Assembly: GCA_005888325.1 (NCBI GenBank)
Contig: VAWU01000018.1
Coordinates: forward strand, 1-61,097
Length of the DNA: 61,097 nt
Source of the DNA: Actinomycetota bacterium
Lineage (GTDB): Bacteria > Actinomycetota > Acidimicrobiia > Acidimicrobiales > AC-14
Direction: 5' to 3'
Shown here piece after piece: positions 1-8,796 of the stretch (positions are counted from its first letter, which is position 1; the number at the start of each line of letters is the position of its first letter). The notes under the pieces were generated by a model. It saw only the letters and a program-made list of their open reading frames with translations. It had not been told where the DNA came from and made no database searches. The translations under genes were made by a program, and so were the position numbers.

Positions 1-275
1 CCCGCCCCGTCGACCCTCTTGGCGATGTCGTCTGCGTCGGCGACCGACACATACGTCGTCCAAACCGGGGGACCGGGGCTCTGCTGGGGCCCGTAGCCGG
101 CGACCAACTTCTCGCCCTTCACGAAGAAGCCGTACCCTCCGGTCTCCTCGGCGGGTCCCGCGTCGCGTGCGCCCCAGCCGAACAGCCGACCGTAGAACCG
201 CTTCGCGTCTTCCACGTCGGTACCGATGTCGACCCACGACGGCGTCCCCGGTGCGTAGTGCGCTCGCTCGGGCAT
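1..275 (-). CDS. VOC-family (glyoxalase/bleomycin-resistance fold) protein, 3' end outside window
   Basis: The gene runs off the left edge, so only the first 91 residues are visible, from an ATG at 275 preceded by a GAGGAG ribosome site. The start PGTPSWVDIGT followed by KRFYGRLFGWG is the N-terminal beta-alpha-beta module of the VOC superfamily and resembles the Cfp30B-like actinobacterial proteins that carry two such modules. Later residues FFVKGEKLVAGYGPQ and the TYVSVADADDIAKRV segment fit the second half of the first module. Substrate cannot be told. It is divergent from the oxidoreductase at 467, with about 190 bases between them. The family is clear; the function is not. Confidence 0.8.
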   Translation of the reverse strand, partial: MPERAHYAPGTPSWVDIGTDVEDAKRFYGRLFGWGARDAGPAEETGGYGFFVKGEKLVAGYGPQQSPGPPVWTTYVSVADADDIAKRVDGA

Positions 276-466
276 GGCTGCTCCTCTCGACTCGACAGAC
301 GGACGCACACTATCGGTGGCGACCCGCGGCCCGAAGTCGCCAACCAACTGGCCGCACGGGGAGCGAGCGGCCGCCGACTCGTGCCGGCGGGGCGGGGTCA
401 GCGCGGAGCCCGCAGGCGCACGCGACAGGCCATGCTGTGGTGTCCCCAACTGACGAGGAGGGCACC

Positions 467-1674
467 ATGGCCGAGAACCAGTACGACGCAATCGTGGTCG
501 GAGCGCGCTGCGCCGGGTCTCCCACCGCGATGCTTCTCGCGCGCAAGGGGTACAACGTGCTCGTCGTCGACCGGGCGACGTTCCCGAGCGACACGATGTC
601 GACCCACATCGTCCACCCGCCCGGAGTGGCGGCGCTTCGCGAGTGGGGACTGCTCGAGCGGCTCACGGCAACCGGTTGTCCGCCGATCGACACGTACGCG
701 TTCGACTTCGGCCCGTTCTCGATCTCCGGAGGCCCGGGGACAGCCGACTCCCCTATCTCGTACTGTCCTCGACGCACCGTGCTCGACAAGTTGCTCGTCG
801 ACGGCGCGTCCGAGGCAGGGGCGGAGGTCCGCGAGGGTTTCACCGTCGAGGACGTCGTCGTCGAGGAAGGGCGCGTCACCGGTGTCCGCGGCCACGCCAA
901 GGGCGGCAAGACCGTCACCGAGCAGGCCAACGTGGTCATCGGAGCAGACGGCCGCAGCTCGCTCGTCGCCCGAACGGTTCGTCCCGAGCAGTACAACGAG
1001 AAGCCGCAGATCCTGTGCGGCTATTACAGCTACTGGAGCGGCTTGCCCATGGACGGCCGCTTCGAGGTCTTCATCCGTCCCGACCGCGGTTGGGGGGTGG
1101 CGCCCACCCACGACGACCTACGCTCGTCGTCGCAGGTTGGCCGTTCGCGGAGTTCGATGCGAACAAGAGGGACATCGAAGGCAACTATCTCCGGATGTTC
1201 GATCTGGCGCCGGAGTTCGCCGACCGAATCCGCGGCGCCAAGCGCGAGACCCGGCTCCTCGGCACGGCCGTGCCCAACTACTTCAGGAGGCCCTTCGGGC
1301 CCGGCTGGGCGCTGGTCGGCGACGCCGGCTACAACAAGGACTTCATCACTGCCCAGGGGATCAGCGACGCCTTCCGCGACGCCGAGCTGTGCGCGACGGC
1401 GCTCGACGAGGCGTTCTCCGGCGCTCGCGACTTCGACGTGGCGATGGGCGCGTACCAGTCCACGCGTGACGAGCACGTCCTGCCGATCTTCGAGTTCACC
1501 TGCCAGCTCGCGACGCTCGAGCCGCCACCGCCCGAGATGCAGCAGTTGCTGGCGGCAATGCACGGCAACCAGGAGGCGATGGACGGGTTCGCGCGGGTGA
1601 ACGCCGGAGTGACGTCGCCGGCCGAGTTCTTCTCCGAGGAGAACGTCGAACGCATCTTCGCCGCGGCCGGTTGA
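467..1674 (+). pseudogene. FAD-dependent oxidoreductase (geranylgeranyl-reductase/PHBH-like) with a single frameshift
   Basis: ATG at 467 follows a good GAGGAGGG ribosome site. The first frame gives MAENQYDAIVVGARCAGSPT, an FAD-binding GxGxxG-type Rossmann start, then the ADGRSS segment and GWGVAPTHDDL. Near 1119-1120 the coding sense jumps to another frame, which continues LVVAGWPFAEFDANKRDIEG, the GDAG flavin-ribityl motif (GWALVGDAGYNKD) and a normal C-terminus ending at 1674. Adding one base at about 1119 gives a full-length 402-residue protein, so one base has been lost in the genome or in the assembly. No other damage is seen. Members of this family oxidise or hydroxylate small aromatic or isoprenoid substrates; the substrate here is unknown. 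Confidence 0.8.
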
Positions 1675-1703
1675 GTCGAGGGCCCGATCGTCGTTCCCCG
1701 ACG

Positions 1704-2225
1704 ATGACCGCGCTGCAGGGGTCGGTCGTCCGACTGAGGTCGGCCACGAGGGCCGACATCCCCGACCTGGTGAAGATCCGCCGGACGCCGCAGGTCTACG
1801 AGCACTGGCGCGGCGGAGACGACATGGTCGCGGCCGTTGAGGAGGACTTTGCCGAACCCGGGAGCACCTCGTATGTGATCGAGCTCGATGACCGTGTCGT
1901 CGGCTGGATCCAATGGCAGGCCGAGGAGGAGCCCGACTACCGGCACGCGAGCATCGACATCTACGTCGACCCCGCGGTGCACGGCCGCGGCGTCGGTACC
2001 GACGCGGTCCGGACACTCGCGCGGCACCTCTTCGTCGATCACGGCCACCACCGGCTCGTGATCGATCCCGCCGCCGACAACGCGGCCGCCATCCGCGCCT
2101 ACACGAAGGTGGGCTTCCGACCGGTCGGCATCATGCGACGCCACGAGCGCGGGGTCGACGGCACCTGGCACGACAGCCTGCTCATGGACCTTCTGGCCGA
2201 CGAGCTCGTCGACGAGCGCGAGTAG
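1704..2225 (+). CDS. GNAT family N-acetyltransferase
   Basis: This 173-residue protein has a single GNAT domain. It starts VVRLRSATRADIPDLVKIR, the usual first strand and helix, and carries the acetyl-CoA pyrophosphate loop VHGRGVGTDAVRTLARHLF at roughly residues 92-110. The last third (AAIRAYTKVGFRPVGIMRR) is the typical C-terminal helix and strand. It most resembles the aminoglycoside 6'-acetyltransferase-like/RimJ-like branch, but substrate cannot be inferred. I chose ATG 1704 because the domain begins immediately after it; an upstream GTG at 1671 would overlap the preceding gene. It lies 29 bases behind the frameshifted oxidoreductase and may be co-transcribed. Confidence 0.85.
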   Translation: MTALQGSVVRLRSATRADIPDLVKIRRTPQVYEHWRGGDDMVAAVEEDFAEPGSTSYVIELDDRVVGWIQWQAEEEPDYRHASIDIYVDPAVHGRGVGTDAVRTLARHLFVDHGHHRLVIDPAADNAAAIRAYTKVGFRPVGIMRRHERGVDGTWHDSLLMDLLADELVDERE

Positions 2226-2280
2226 CCGCCCGCGGACGACCGGCACCGGTGCCAGAGGGGCGGTGTGGCACCCTGGCGCC

Positions 2281-2979
2281 ATGTCGGACGCATCCGGCGC
2301 CATCGAGTTGACCGCCGTCGAAGCCCGCGTGCTCGGCGCGTTGCTGGAGAAGCAGCTCGCGACGCCCGATGCCTACCCCTTGACGCTCAAGGCCGTGATC
2401 GCGGCCTGCAATCAGACGTCGAGCCGCGAGCCCGTCGTGAGCTACGAGCCGAACCTGGTGGAGACGACGTTGCTCGCCCTGAAGGCCAAGGGTCTGACGC
2501 GGGTCGTCCACCCGGGATCGGGAGAACGGGCCACGAAGTACCGCCAGGTGGCCGACGAGGTCCTGCGCCTGGGGCCCCCCGAGCGGGCGCTGCTGTGCGT
2601 GCTGCTGTTGCGCGGCGCGCAGACGGTGGCGGAGCTCAAGGCTCGAACCGAACGGCTGCATGCGTTCGACTCGCTCCGCGACATCGAGTCCGTCCTCGAC
2701 GCCCTGACGCGCCGCGACCCTCCGCTGGCGGCCCGGGTCGACCGGCTCCCGGGTCAGAAGGAGGACCGGTGGATCCAGCTGCTCGAGACGGGAGCTGCGG
2801 AGCGGGCGGCGGCGAGCGCGCGGGTGCGGGTCACCCCGTCGGTTCGAGGCGGGGGGCGGGTGGAGGAGCTCGAGGATCGCGTCGGCGTCCTGGAGACGCG
2901 TCTCGCGGCTCTGGTCGAGGCGCTGGGCGACCTGGTCGCGCTCCCCGACCTCGACGGCGAGCCCTCCCAAGAGCGGTAG
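2281..2979 (+). CDS. YceH/UPF0502 (DUF480) family protein
   Basis: The 232-residue protein starts with LTAVEARVLGALLEKQLATP, the first helix of the DUF480 winged-helix pair, followed by YPLTLKAVIAACNQTSSREP, which is the family signature. A second winged helix covers about residues 95-160. The C-terminus (EELEDRVGVLETRLAALVEA) is a short coiled coil. Proteins of this family are cytosolic and of unknown biochemical role; a nucleic-acid-binding role is suggested only by fold. The ATG at 2281 is preceded by CACCCT six bases upstream, a weak version of the -10 boxes seen elsewhere in the window. The gene converges on the minus-strand gene ending at 3017. Confidence 0.88.
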   Translation: MSDASGAIELTAVEARVLGALLEKQLATPDAYPLTLKAVIAACNQTSSREPVVSYEPNLVETTLLALKAKGLTRVVHPGSGERATKYRQVADEVLRLGPPERALLCVLLLRGAQTVAELKARTERLHAFDSLRDIESVLDALTRRDPPLAARVDRLPGQKEDRWIQLLETGAAERAAASARVRVTPSVRGGGRVEELEDRVGVLETRLAALVEALGDLVALPDLDGEPSQER

Positions 2980-3016
2980 CGCTCACCCGACGGGCGCGCG
3001 GGAGAAGGGTGGCGCA

Positions 3017-3787
3017 TCACGAGCGATCCGTCGCGAGGCGGCGGCGCAGCTCCACGTAGACCGCGGTGCCGACGACAGCCTCGAGCTCGTCGCCCAGGGA
3101 GTCGAGCACCGGCCGGTCGCCCACGTAGGCGGATGTGCCCTCGGTGCAGCACCATGCCATCGTGTCGCCGTCCTCACCCCAGTCGCGGCGCGCCCACCGC
3201 CTCACCGTGGCCACCTCGGTACCGTCGGCCCCCGGCTCCCAGTCGACCTTGATGGGCAGCTGCCAGCAGACCGACGGCTTCCAGTGGACGGGCGACTCGT
3301 CCGCGTCGATCGCGGCCAGGTGCAACGCGCAGCCGGGACCGCCGGCGAAGCCGGGTCGATTGAGGAAGATGCACGCGCCGTCGACCACTAGGGTGTGGAG
3401 GCGCGAGGCATCGCTGAAGATGCCGTCGCGGGCCGCCTCGGCGTGATGCTCGAAACGAGCGGGTGGCAGAGTGGCGGCGAGCGCGCTGATCATGCGGGCC
3501 TCGTCCTCGTCGCCGAGGTCGGCGCCGATCGAGCAGCACCCGTGGCCCAGGTGCTCGGCCGGCTCGGGGAGGATGCCCTGACAGCCGCGACCCCAGATGC
3601 ACCTCCAGTTGGAGGTGAGGAATGCCCTGTCGAAGCGCCAGACGGTGTCGCCGGCGTCGATCTCCTCGACCAACGAGTCCACACCGCGGGAGCGTAGGCC
3701 CATCTCCGCCCCGAGCCGTGCGGGTCGCCAAAGCCACGCGGCGGTGCCATTCTGGCGACCCCCGGCCCGAGCGAGGTCGCGATGCAC
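3017..3787 (-). CDS. conserved Cys-rich actinobacterial protein of unknown function
   Basis: The 256-residue product has nine cysteines arranged in conserved-looking blocks: WRCIWGRGCQGI, HGCCSIGADLGDED, DGACIFLNRPGF, GGPGCALH, VCWQLPIK and AWCCTEG. The pattern recalls the YkgJ/DUF3109-type cysteine-cluster proteins and similar unnamed actinobacterial proteins, and suggests a metal or iron-sulfur site, which is inference. There is no signal peptide or membrane segment. The GTG at 3787 gives the longest form; an ATG at 3703 (MGLRSRGVDS) is a plausible alternative start. It is divergent from the membrane protein at 3821 with only 33 bases between them. Confidence 0.7.
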   Translation of the reverse strand: MHRDLARAGGRQNGTAAWLWRPARLGAEMGLRSRGVDSLVEEIDAGDTVWRFDRAFLTSNWRCIWGRGCQGILPEPAEHLGHGCCSIGADLGDEDEARMISALAATLPPARFEHHAEAARDGIFSDASRLHTLVVDGACIFLNRPGFAGGPGCALHLAAIDADESPVHWKPSVCWQLPIKVDWEPGADGTEVATVRRWARRDWGEDGDTMAWCCTEGTSAYVGDRPVLDSLGDELEAVVGTAVYVELRRRLATDRS

Positions 3788-3820
3788 CGCACCGGAGACC
3801 TGGAATAGCCGAGAGAGCTC

Positions 3821-5695
3821 GTGCCCCTACTTGCCTTCGTCGTCTCCGTGATCGCCGGGCTCGGCTCGCTCCCTGCGACGGGTCGTCCTCCGCCCGCAGT
3901 GCTCGTTCTCGTGCCCGACCTCGCATGGGTGAACGCCCCCGCGGGCATGGGCGGCTATGCGAAGGCGAACCTCACGTTGGCTTCCGCGCGACGTGACGCA
4001 ACGGTGGCCGACGCATATCTCACGATCGGCAAGGGCGCGCCGTCGGCCGCGCCTGCGTCGGGGGTCGGGGCCATCGCACGTGCCGGGCGGGGTATCCGAC
4101 TGCGCGACTGGCGCGCGCTCCAGCGCCACGATGCGACGCTCCACCGGACGGGCCGGCTCGGGGCCCTCGGCGACGCGCTCGACCGCGCCGGCCGGCCATG
4201 GTTGCTCGTGGCCGACGATCCCCGGGCCGCGGCCGCGGTCGCCAACCGCCGAGGGGTCGTGCATCGGGCCGCGTCTCACACGGTGCCGGCGCTCGAGCAA
4301 GAGGTCGCGACCGGAGCGGTCGCGCTCGTCGTCGAGGTCGGAAGACCCGAGCTCCCGACGGTCCTGCGCGCCGCCACGAAGCGCTGCGTCGTTGTCGTGA
4401 GCGTGTCGTCTCCTGCTGCCAACGCGCACCTCGGCGTCTTCGCTGCGTCTCCGCGGTGCGAGTTGGGCAACCGCAGCGTTCGATCGCCGTCGACCCATCG
4501 CCGCGGGCTCGTCACGCTCTCCGACGTCGCGCCGACCTTCCTCACGGCCGCGCACGGCCCGCGCCCGCGGTCGGTGATCGGTGCCTCGGTCGACGCGGAC
4601 ACGGGCGGATCGGTGGGCGCATTGATCCGCGCCGACCGACGAGCCGTCACCGGCGACCGGGTTCGCACCGACCTGATCTACCTCTTCGCCGTGCTGAGCG
4701 GCCTCGGAGCCGCGCTCATGATCTGCGTGTCACGTGCTCGCGCGGTCGTGGCGTTCTTTCTGCTGGCCATCCCATCGGCCAGCTTCCTCATGATGCTCTT
4801 CCCCTGGTGGGAGCGGGGTCTCACCGGCGCGGTCGCAGTCGGGGGTGGTCTCGCCGCGCTGATGGCCGTCATGGCGGCGTGGGTCGGTCGACGCGACGTG
4901 CGACTCGGAATCGGCGCGCTCACGGCTACGGTGGCCGCGGTCGTGGCAATCGACGCAGGTTTTGGCGGTCGACTCGAGGTCGATGCGCCCTTCGGCAACT
5001 CGTCGACCGGAGGAGGTCGTTTCTTCGGCGTCGGCAACGTCGGGTTTGGGTTCCTCGCGGCCGGGCTCATCGTCGTGTGCGCCCTGGCGCTCGATCAATG
5101 GGGGCGCCGGGCCGTGCCCTGGGTGGTCGCCGCCCTGGCGGTGGGTCTCACCCTGAGCGCCGGGCCCTGGTTCGGCGCCGACGTCGGCGGCCTGCTCACC
5201 GCGATGCCGGCGTTCGGCGTCCTCGTGTTCGGCTACCGAACCGGTCGACCGGCACGGCGCAACGTCCTCGCGACGCTCGCCGCCACCTTCGGGGGTGTGC
5301 TGCTGCTCGTCGCCGTCGACTCCTGGCGGGCACCGAGCGGCCAGACTCACCTGGCGCGCGCCCTCGGGGGCGACCCGGCGGGGCTGATCCTGCGGAAGGT
5401 CGAGGCTGCCGCAGGCAACATCACCAACCCGATCGGGTTGTTGATCGTCGTCGGCTTGATCGCGCTGGCGGTCGATCACCCCCGGTTGGCGGCCCGTCCC
5501 GCGTTGAGGGCGGCGGCGTGGGCGTTGCTGGTGGCCGGTCTGCTCGGCTCTGCGGTCAACGACTCGGGGCTGGCGGTCGCGGGAGCGGTCATGGCCATCG
5601 CGTGGCCCGCGTTCTTCCTCCTCGGGCCGGGCAACGAGCCGAGCATCGAACGGCTCAGGCAGCGCCGGTCGCGCGCCTTGGCGGCGCATCCATGA
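3821..5695 (+). CDS. large actinobacterial membrane protein with degenerate alkaline-phosphatase-like N-terminal domain
   Basis: This 624-residue protein has an N-terminal membrane segment, an extracytoplasmic region to about residue 285, and then about ten membrane helices. The N-terminal region has the feel of the alkaline-phosphatase fold: VLVLVPDLAW near the start and TLSDVAPTFL near residue 245, where phosphatases have a metal-binding Asp. Other metal ligands are not obvious, so I call it degenerate. The membrane half carries the family blocks GNSSTGGGRFFGVGNVGF, WFGADVGGLL and VNDSGLAV, which I recognise from unnamed membrane proteins of many actinobacteria. The next gene overlaps its stop codon (ATGA), so the two are translationally coupled. 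A role in envelope glycolipid or polymer metabolism is inferred from the neighbours. Confidence 0.8.
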   Translation: MPLLAFVVSVIAGLGSLPATGRPPPAVLVLVPDLAWVNAPAGMGGYAKANLTLASARRDATVADAYLTIGKGAPSAAPASGVGAIARAGRGIRLRDWRALQRHDATLHRTGRLGALGDALDRAGRPWLLVADDPRAAAAVANRRGVVHRAASHTVPALEQEVATGAVALVVEVGRPELPTVLRAATKRCVVVVSVSSPAANAHLGVFAASPRCELGNRSVRSPSTHRRGLVTLSDVAPTFLTAAHGPRPRSVIGASVDADTGGSVGALIRADRRAVTGDRVRTDLIYLFAVLSGLGAALMICVSRARAVVAFFLLAIPSASFLMMLFPWWERGLTGAVAVGGGLAALMAVMAAWVGRRDVRLGIGALTATVAAVVAIDAGFGGRLEVDAPFGNSSTGGGRFFGVGNVGFGFLAAGLIVVCALALDQWGRRAVPWVVAALAVGLTLSAGPWFGADVGGLLTAMPAFGVLVFGYRTGRPARRNVLATLAATFGGVLLLVAVDSWRAPSGQTHLARALGGDPAGLILRKVEAAAGNITNPIGLLIVVGLIALAVDHPRLAARPALRAAAWALLVAGLLGSAVNDSGLAVAGAVMAIAWPAFFLLGPGNEPSIERLRQRRSRALAAHP

Positions 5696-7194
5696 GCACG
5701 AGCACGCTTTCATCCACGCGGGCCGCCCCCCGTCGCGGGCTGCCGGCGCGACTCGTCATAACGCTGATGGCGCTGGCCCTGGCGCTGCACCTACCGGGCC
5801 TCGTGCTACGACTGTTCAACTCCGACGAGGCGAGCATCGCCACGATGGCGATGGTCATCAACCACGGCGGGACCCTCTACCACGAGACCGCGGACCGAAA
5901 GCCGCCCGCCGTCCCGTATCTGTACGCAGGTGTCTTCGCGCTGACCGGAAACCACGACCTGCGGCCCGTCCGCGCCTTGGGCGCTCTCGTGCTCGGTGCT
6001 ACGGCCGTGCTCCTCGCGGCCGAGGCGCGCCGGCGCTACAACAGCGATCGAGTCGGGTTGTGCTGTGGTGCGTTGTTCCTGCTCGCGTACGTGATCGTCT
6101 TCCCGGCCGACTCGCAGGCGGCGAGCTTCGAGCTGTTCATGATCCTGCCCGTGACGGCTGCGGTGATCGCCGCGACGCGGGGCCACCCTGTTTCAGCCGG
6201 GCTGTGCCTGGCGCTCGGATTCCTTTGCAAGCAGACCGCGGCGACCGCGTTGGTGCCCATCGCCTACGTCCTCTACATGTCAGGAGGGTGGCGAGCCGTC
6301 GCCCGGGCCGGTGTCGCCGCGTGCGCGCTCGTCACGCTCACCGCGCTCGCCTTCGGCCCGTCCCAGTTCCTGCTGTGGACCGTCACGGGCAACGGCGGCT
6401 ATCTCAGCGTCGGCGGGTCACTCTCGTCGAACCTCCTGCGCGGGCTGGGGATGACCGGAGCGCTCGTCGGGCTCGAGATCGGCATCGTCGTGCTGAGCGT
6501 GCGGGCGTGGCGGGGCCGGTTGGCGGCGCCCGAGCTCTGGCTGTGGGTCGCCAGCGCGGCCGTCGGCGTGGTGGCCGGGCTGCGTTTCTTCGGGCACTAC
6601 TACCTCGAGCTCCTCGCGCCGCTCAGTCTGATCGCGGCGCCCGCCGTCATCGCTCTCGCGTACCGGGCCCGGCAGGTGGCCTTCGCCGCGATCGTCGTGC
6701 CCGCCCTCGGTGTCACCGTTGCCGGGTTCGTGCCCACGGGTGACGAGGGCATTCAGCGCTTCCCGGCCGTGGCCCAGCGGGTGAAGGCGATCACCAACGC
6801 CGACGACACCCTCTTCGTCTGGGGCCAGCTACCCGAGCTCTACTGGGCCGCCGACCGCGAGCCGGCCACCCGCTTCATCCACACCGGCTTCCTGACCGGG
6901 AACTCCGGCGAGCGGCCCAACGGGAGCGGCCGGCCCTCCGACGGCATCCCCGGGGCATGGACGATGTTGGCCCGGGACCTGTCGACGCGACCGCCGGACC
7001 TGGTCGCGGACGTCACGCATGCGAAGATCCGCGGCTCGCAGTACTACCCGCTCTCGACAACCCCCTTGTGGCGAACGATCGCACGGGACTACCAGCTGGT
7101 CGCGACGGTCAACGGCGTGCGTCTCTACCGGCTCGACCGCGGAGACGGGCACGCGTCGTTCGCAGCCGCTCCGCTCGCCGTGCCCCCGAGATGA
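5692..7194 (+). CDS. GT-C type membrane glycosyltransferase (PMT/ArnT-like)
   Basis: The 500-residue protein has about ten to twelve membrane helices. The first external loop NSDEASIATMAMVINHGG, followed by LYHETADRKPPAVPYLYAG, carries the acidic residues and the DRKPP block of the GT39/ArnT-like GT-C superfamily, which transfers sugars from polyprenyl-phosphate donors outside the membrane. The C-terminal soluble part (about 365-500) is a small external domain. The start is the ATG at 5692, whose bases overlap the stop of the preceding gene. The downstream GT2 enzymes are of the type that make polyprenyl-phosphate sugars, so donor and transferase may be encoded together; the acceptor is unknown. 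Confidence 0.85.
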   Translation: MSTSTLSSTRAAPRRGLPARLVITLMALALALHLPGLVLRLFNSDEASIATMAMVINHGGTLYHETADRKPPAVPYLYAGVFALTGNHDLRPVRALGALVLGATAVLLAAEARRRYNSDRVGLCCGALFLLAYVIVFPADSQAASFELFMILPVTAAVIAATRGHPVSAGLCLALGFLCKQTAATALVPIAYVLYMSGGWRAVARAGVAACALVTLTALAFGPSQFLLWTVTGNGGYLSVGGSLSSNLLRGLGMTGALVGLEIGIVVLSVRAWRGRLAAPELWLWVASAAVGVVAGLRFFGHYYLELLAPLSLIAAPAVIALAYRARQVAFAAIVVPALGVTVAGFVPTGDEGIQRFPAVAQRVKAITNADDTLFVWGQLPELYWAADREPATRFIHTGFLTGNSGERPNGSGRPSDGIPGAWTMLARDLSTRPPDLVADVTHAKIRGSQYYPLSTTPLWRTIARDYQLVATVNGVRLYRLDRGDGHASFAAAPLAVPPR

Positions 7195-7252
7195 GCCGTC
7201 CCCGGCGGCGTTACCCTGTGCACAACGGGGCCGGAGCGTGGAAGGGGGTCGG

Positions 7253-8773
7253 GTGCAGCCAAAGCGAATCGGGATCCTGATCGTCGCGTACAACGCCTCG
7301 TCGACCCTCGCCGAGGTGTTGAACCGCATCCCGCCGGAGTTCCGGACCCGTGTATCCGACGTGCTGGTGTGCGACGACCACAGCGACGACGCGACCTACC
7401 TCGTGGGTCTCGGCTACCGGCAGCTCGTGCCCGACCTCCCGCTGACGGTCATCCGCCACGACCGCAACCTCGGGTATGGCGGCAACCAGAAGGCCGGCTA
7501 CCGCTGGGCGATCGAGCACGACCTCGACATCGTCGTGCTCGTGCACGGCGACGGTCAGTACGCGCCTGAGCTCCTCCCGGAGATGGTCGCGCCGCTGGAG
7601 CGCGACGAGTGCGACGCGGTCTTCGGGTCGCGCATGATCGACCGTGGCGCGGCGCGGCGCGGCGGCATGCCCCTGTACAAGTACGTCGGGAACCGGATCC
7701 TCACGACGGTTCAGAACGCGATGGTCGGCACCGACCTCAGCGAATGGCATTCCGGCTACCGCGCCTACAGCGTCGCCGCCCTGCGCGACATCCCGTTCGA
7801 GCGCAACTCCGACGGGTTCGACTTCGACAGCGAGATCATCGTGCAGCTCCACGAGGCTTCGAAGCGGATCCGCGAGATCCCCGTCCCCACCTATTACGGC
7901 GACGAGATCTGTCACGTCGACGGGCTGGCGTACGCCAGGGATGTCCTCGTCGACACGACGCGGTACCGGCTCCACCGCATGGGGTTGGGCTCGGGCGAGC
8001 TGGCGTTCGCGAGCGAGGCCTACGAGCTCAAGGTCGACCCCCGCAGCTCCCACGGGCGCATACTCGCCTGGCTCCGCGATCGTCCCCCCAGCCGCGTCCT
8101 CGACCTGGGCTGCTCGCACGGTGTCCTGAGCGAGCAGCTGCGGGAGATCGGCCACCACGTCACCGGCGTCGACCTCGTCGAGCACGACGGGGTGCGGGCG
8201 CGGGTCGACAGGTTCGTCGCCGCCGACCTCAGCCGCGGCATCCCCGCCGAAGTCGGTGGCGACTATGACGTCGTCGTGGCCGCCGACGTGCTCGAGCACG
8301 TGCGCCACCCCGAGCGCCTCCTCGCCGAGGCCCAGCGCTGCCTCCGGTCCGGAGGGTCGGTCGTCGCGAGCGTCCCGAACTTCGCGCACTGGTACCCGCG
8401 GATGCGCGTGACCATGGGCCGGTTCGACTACGACCGGCGCGGCATCCTCGACCGCGGCCACATGCGCTTCTTCACCCGGCGCAGCTTCGAGCGCATCGTG
8501 GCCGAGCAGGGCCTCACCGTGCACCGGCGGGCGCCGGTGGGCATGCCGCTCGAGATCGTCGACCGCGGCCGCGACCGGGACGACCATGCCTCGCCCCGGA
8601 CGGCCGTCGACGCGCTCCAACGCATCGACGCGATGACGCTCGCGGTGCGGCCCACGCTCTTCGCCTATCAGTTCGTCTACGAGCTGCGCCCGACGATCGG
8701 CCCCTCGGTCGAGCTTCGCGATGCGGACGCGACGCGCCCCGTCGTGGAACCGCTCACGGCCGTTCGCGCCTGA
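7253..8773 (+). CDS. bifunctional GT2 glycosyltransferase - SAM methyltransferase fusion, copy 1
   Basis: The first ~225 of 506 residues are a family-2 glycosyltransferase of the dolichyl/polyprenyl-phosphate sugar synthase type: IGILIVAYNASSTL, then DDHSDDAT, RNLGYGGNQKAGYRWAIEH and HGDGQYAPELLPEM. About residues 275-430 are a class I methyltransferase with an intact SAM loop VLDLGCSHG and the post-motif AADVLEHVRHPERLL, ending in a FFTRRSFERIV segment typical of sugar O- or C-methyltransferases. The GTG at 7253 follows a GGAAGGGGG ribosome site. A closely related second copy lies at 9989 beyond the acyltransferase. Both domains look catalytically complete here. Confidence 0.88.
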   Translation: MQPKRIGILIVAYNASSTLAEVLNRIPPEFRTRVSDVLVCDDHSDDATYLVGLGYRQLVPDLPLTVIRHDRNLGYGGNQKAGYRWAIEHDLDIVVLVHGDGQYAPELLPEMVAPLERDECDAVFGSRMIDRGAARRGGMPLYKYVGNRILTTVQNAMVGTDLSEWHSGYRAYSVAALRDIPFERNSDGFDFDSEIIVQLHEASKRIREIPVPTYYGDEICHVDGLAYARDVLVDTTRYRLHRMGLGSGELAFASEAYELKVDPRSSHGRILAWLRDRPPSRVLDLGCSHGVLSEQLREIGHHVTGVDLVEHDGVRARVDRFVAADLSRGIPAEVGGDYDVVVAADVLEHVRHPERLLAEAQRCLRSGGSVVASVPNFAHWYPRMRVTMGRFDYDRRGILDRGHMRFFTRRSFERIVAEQGLTVHRRAPVGMPLEIVDRGRDRDDHASPRTAVDALQRIDAMTLAVRPTLFAYQFVYELRPTIGPSVELRDADATRPVVEPLTAVRA

Positions 8774-8784
8774 CGCCACCGCCG

Positions 8785-8790
8785 TATCCT
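8785..8790 (+). promoter_or_regulatory. -10 box TATCCT, leaderless arrangement, acyltransferase gene
   Basis: TATCCT ends exactly six bases before the GTG at 8797, so the transcript is expected to start at the initiation codon. No -35 match was required or obvious. Confidence 0.55.
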
Positions 8791-8796
8791 CTGCGC

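Noticed and set aside
4198-5691. An N-terminal extension of the GT-C gene by about 500 residues.
   Set aside because: The extension is Arg-rich shadow coding over the preceding membrane protein gene; the family starts at 5692 with an ATGA overlap.
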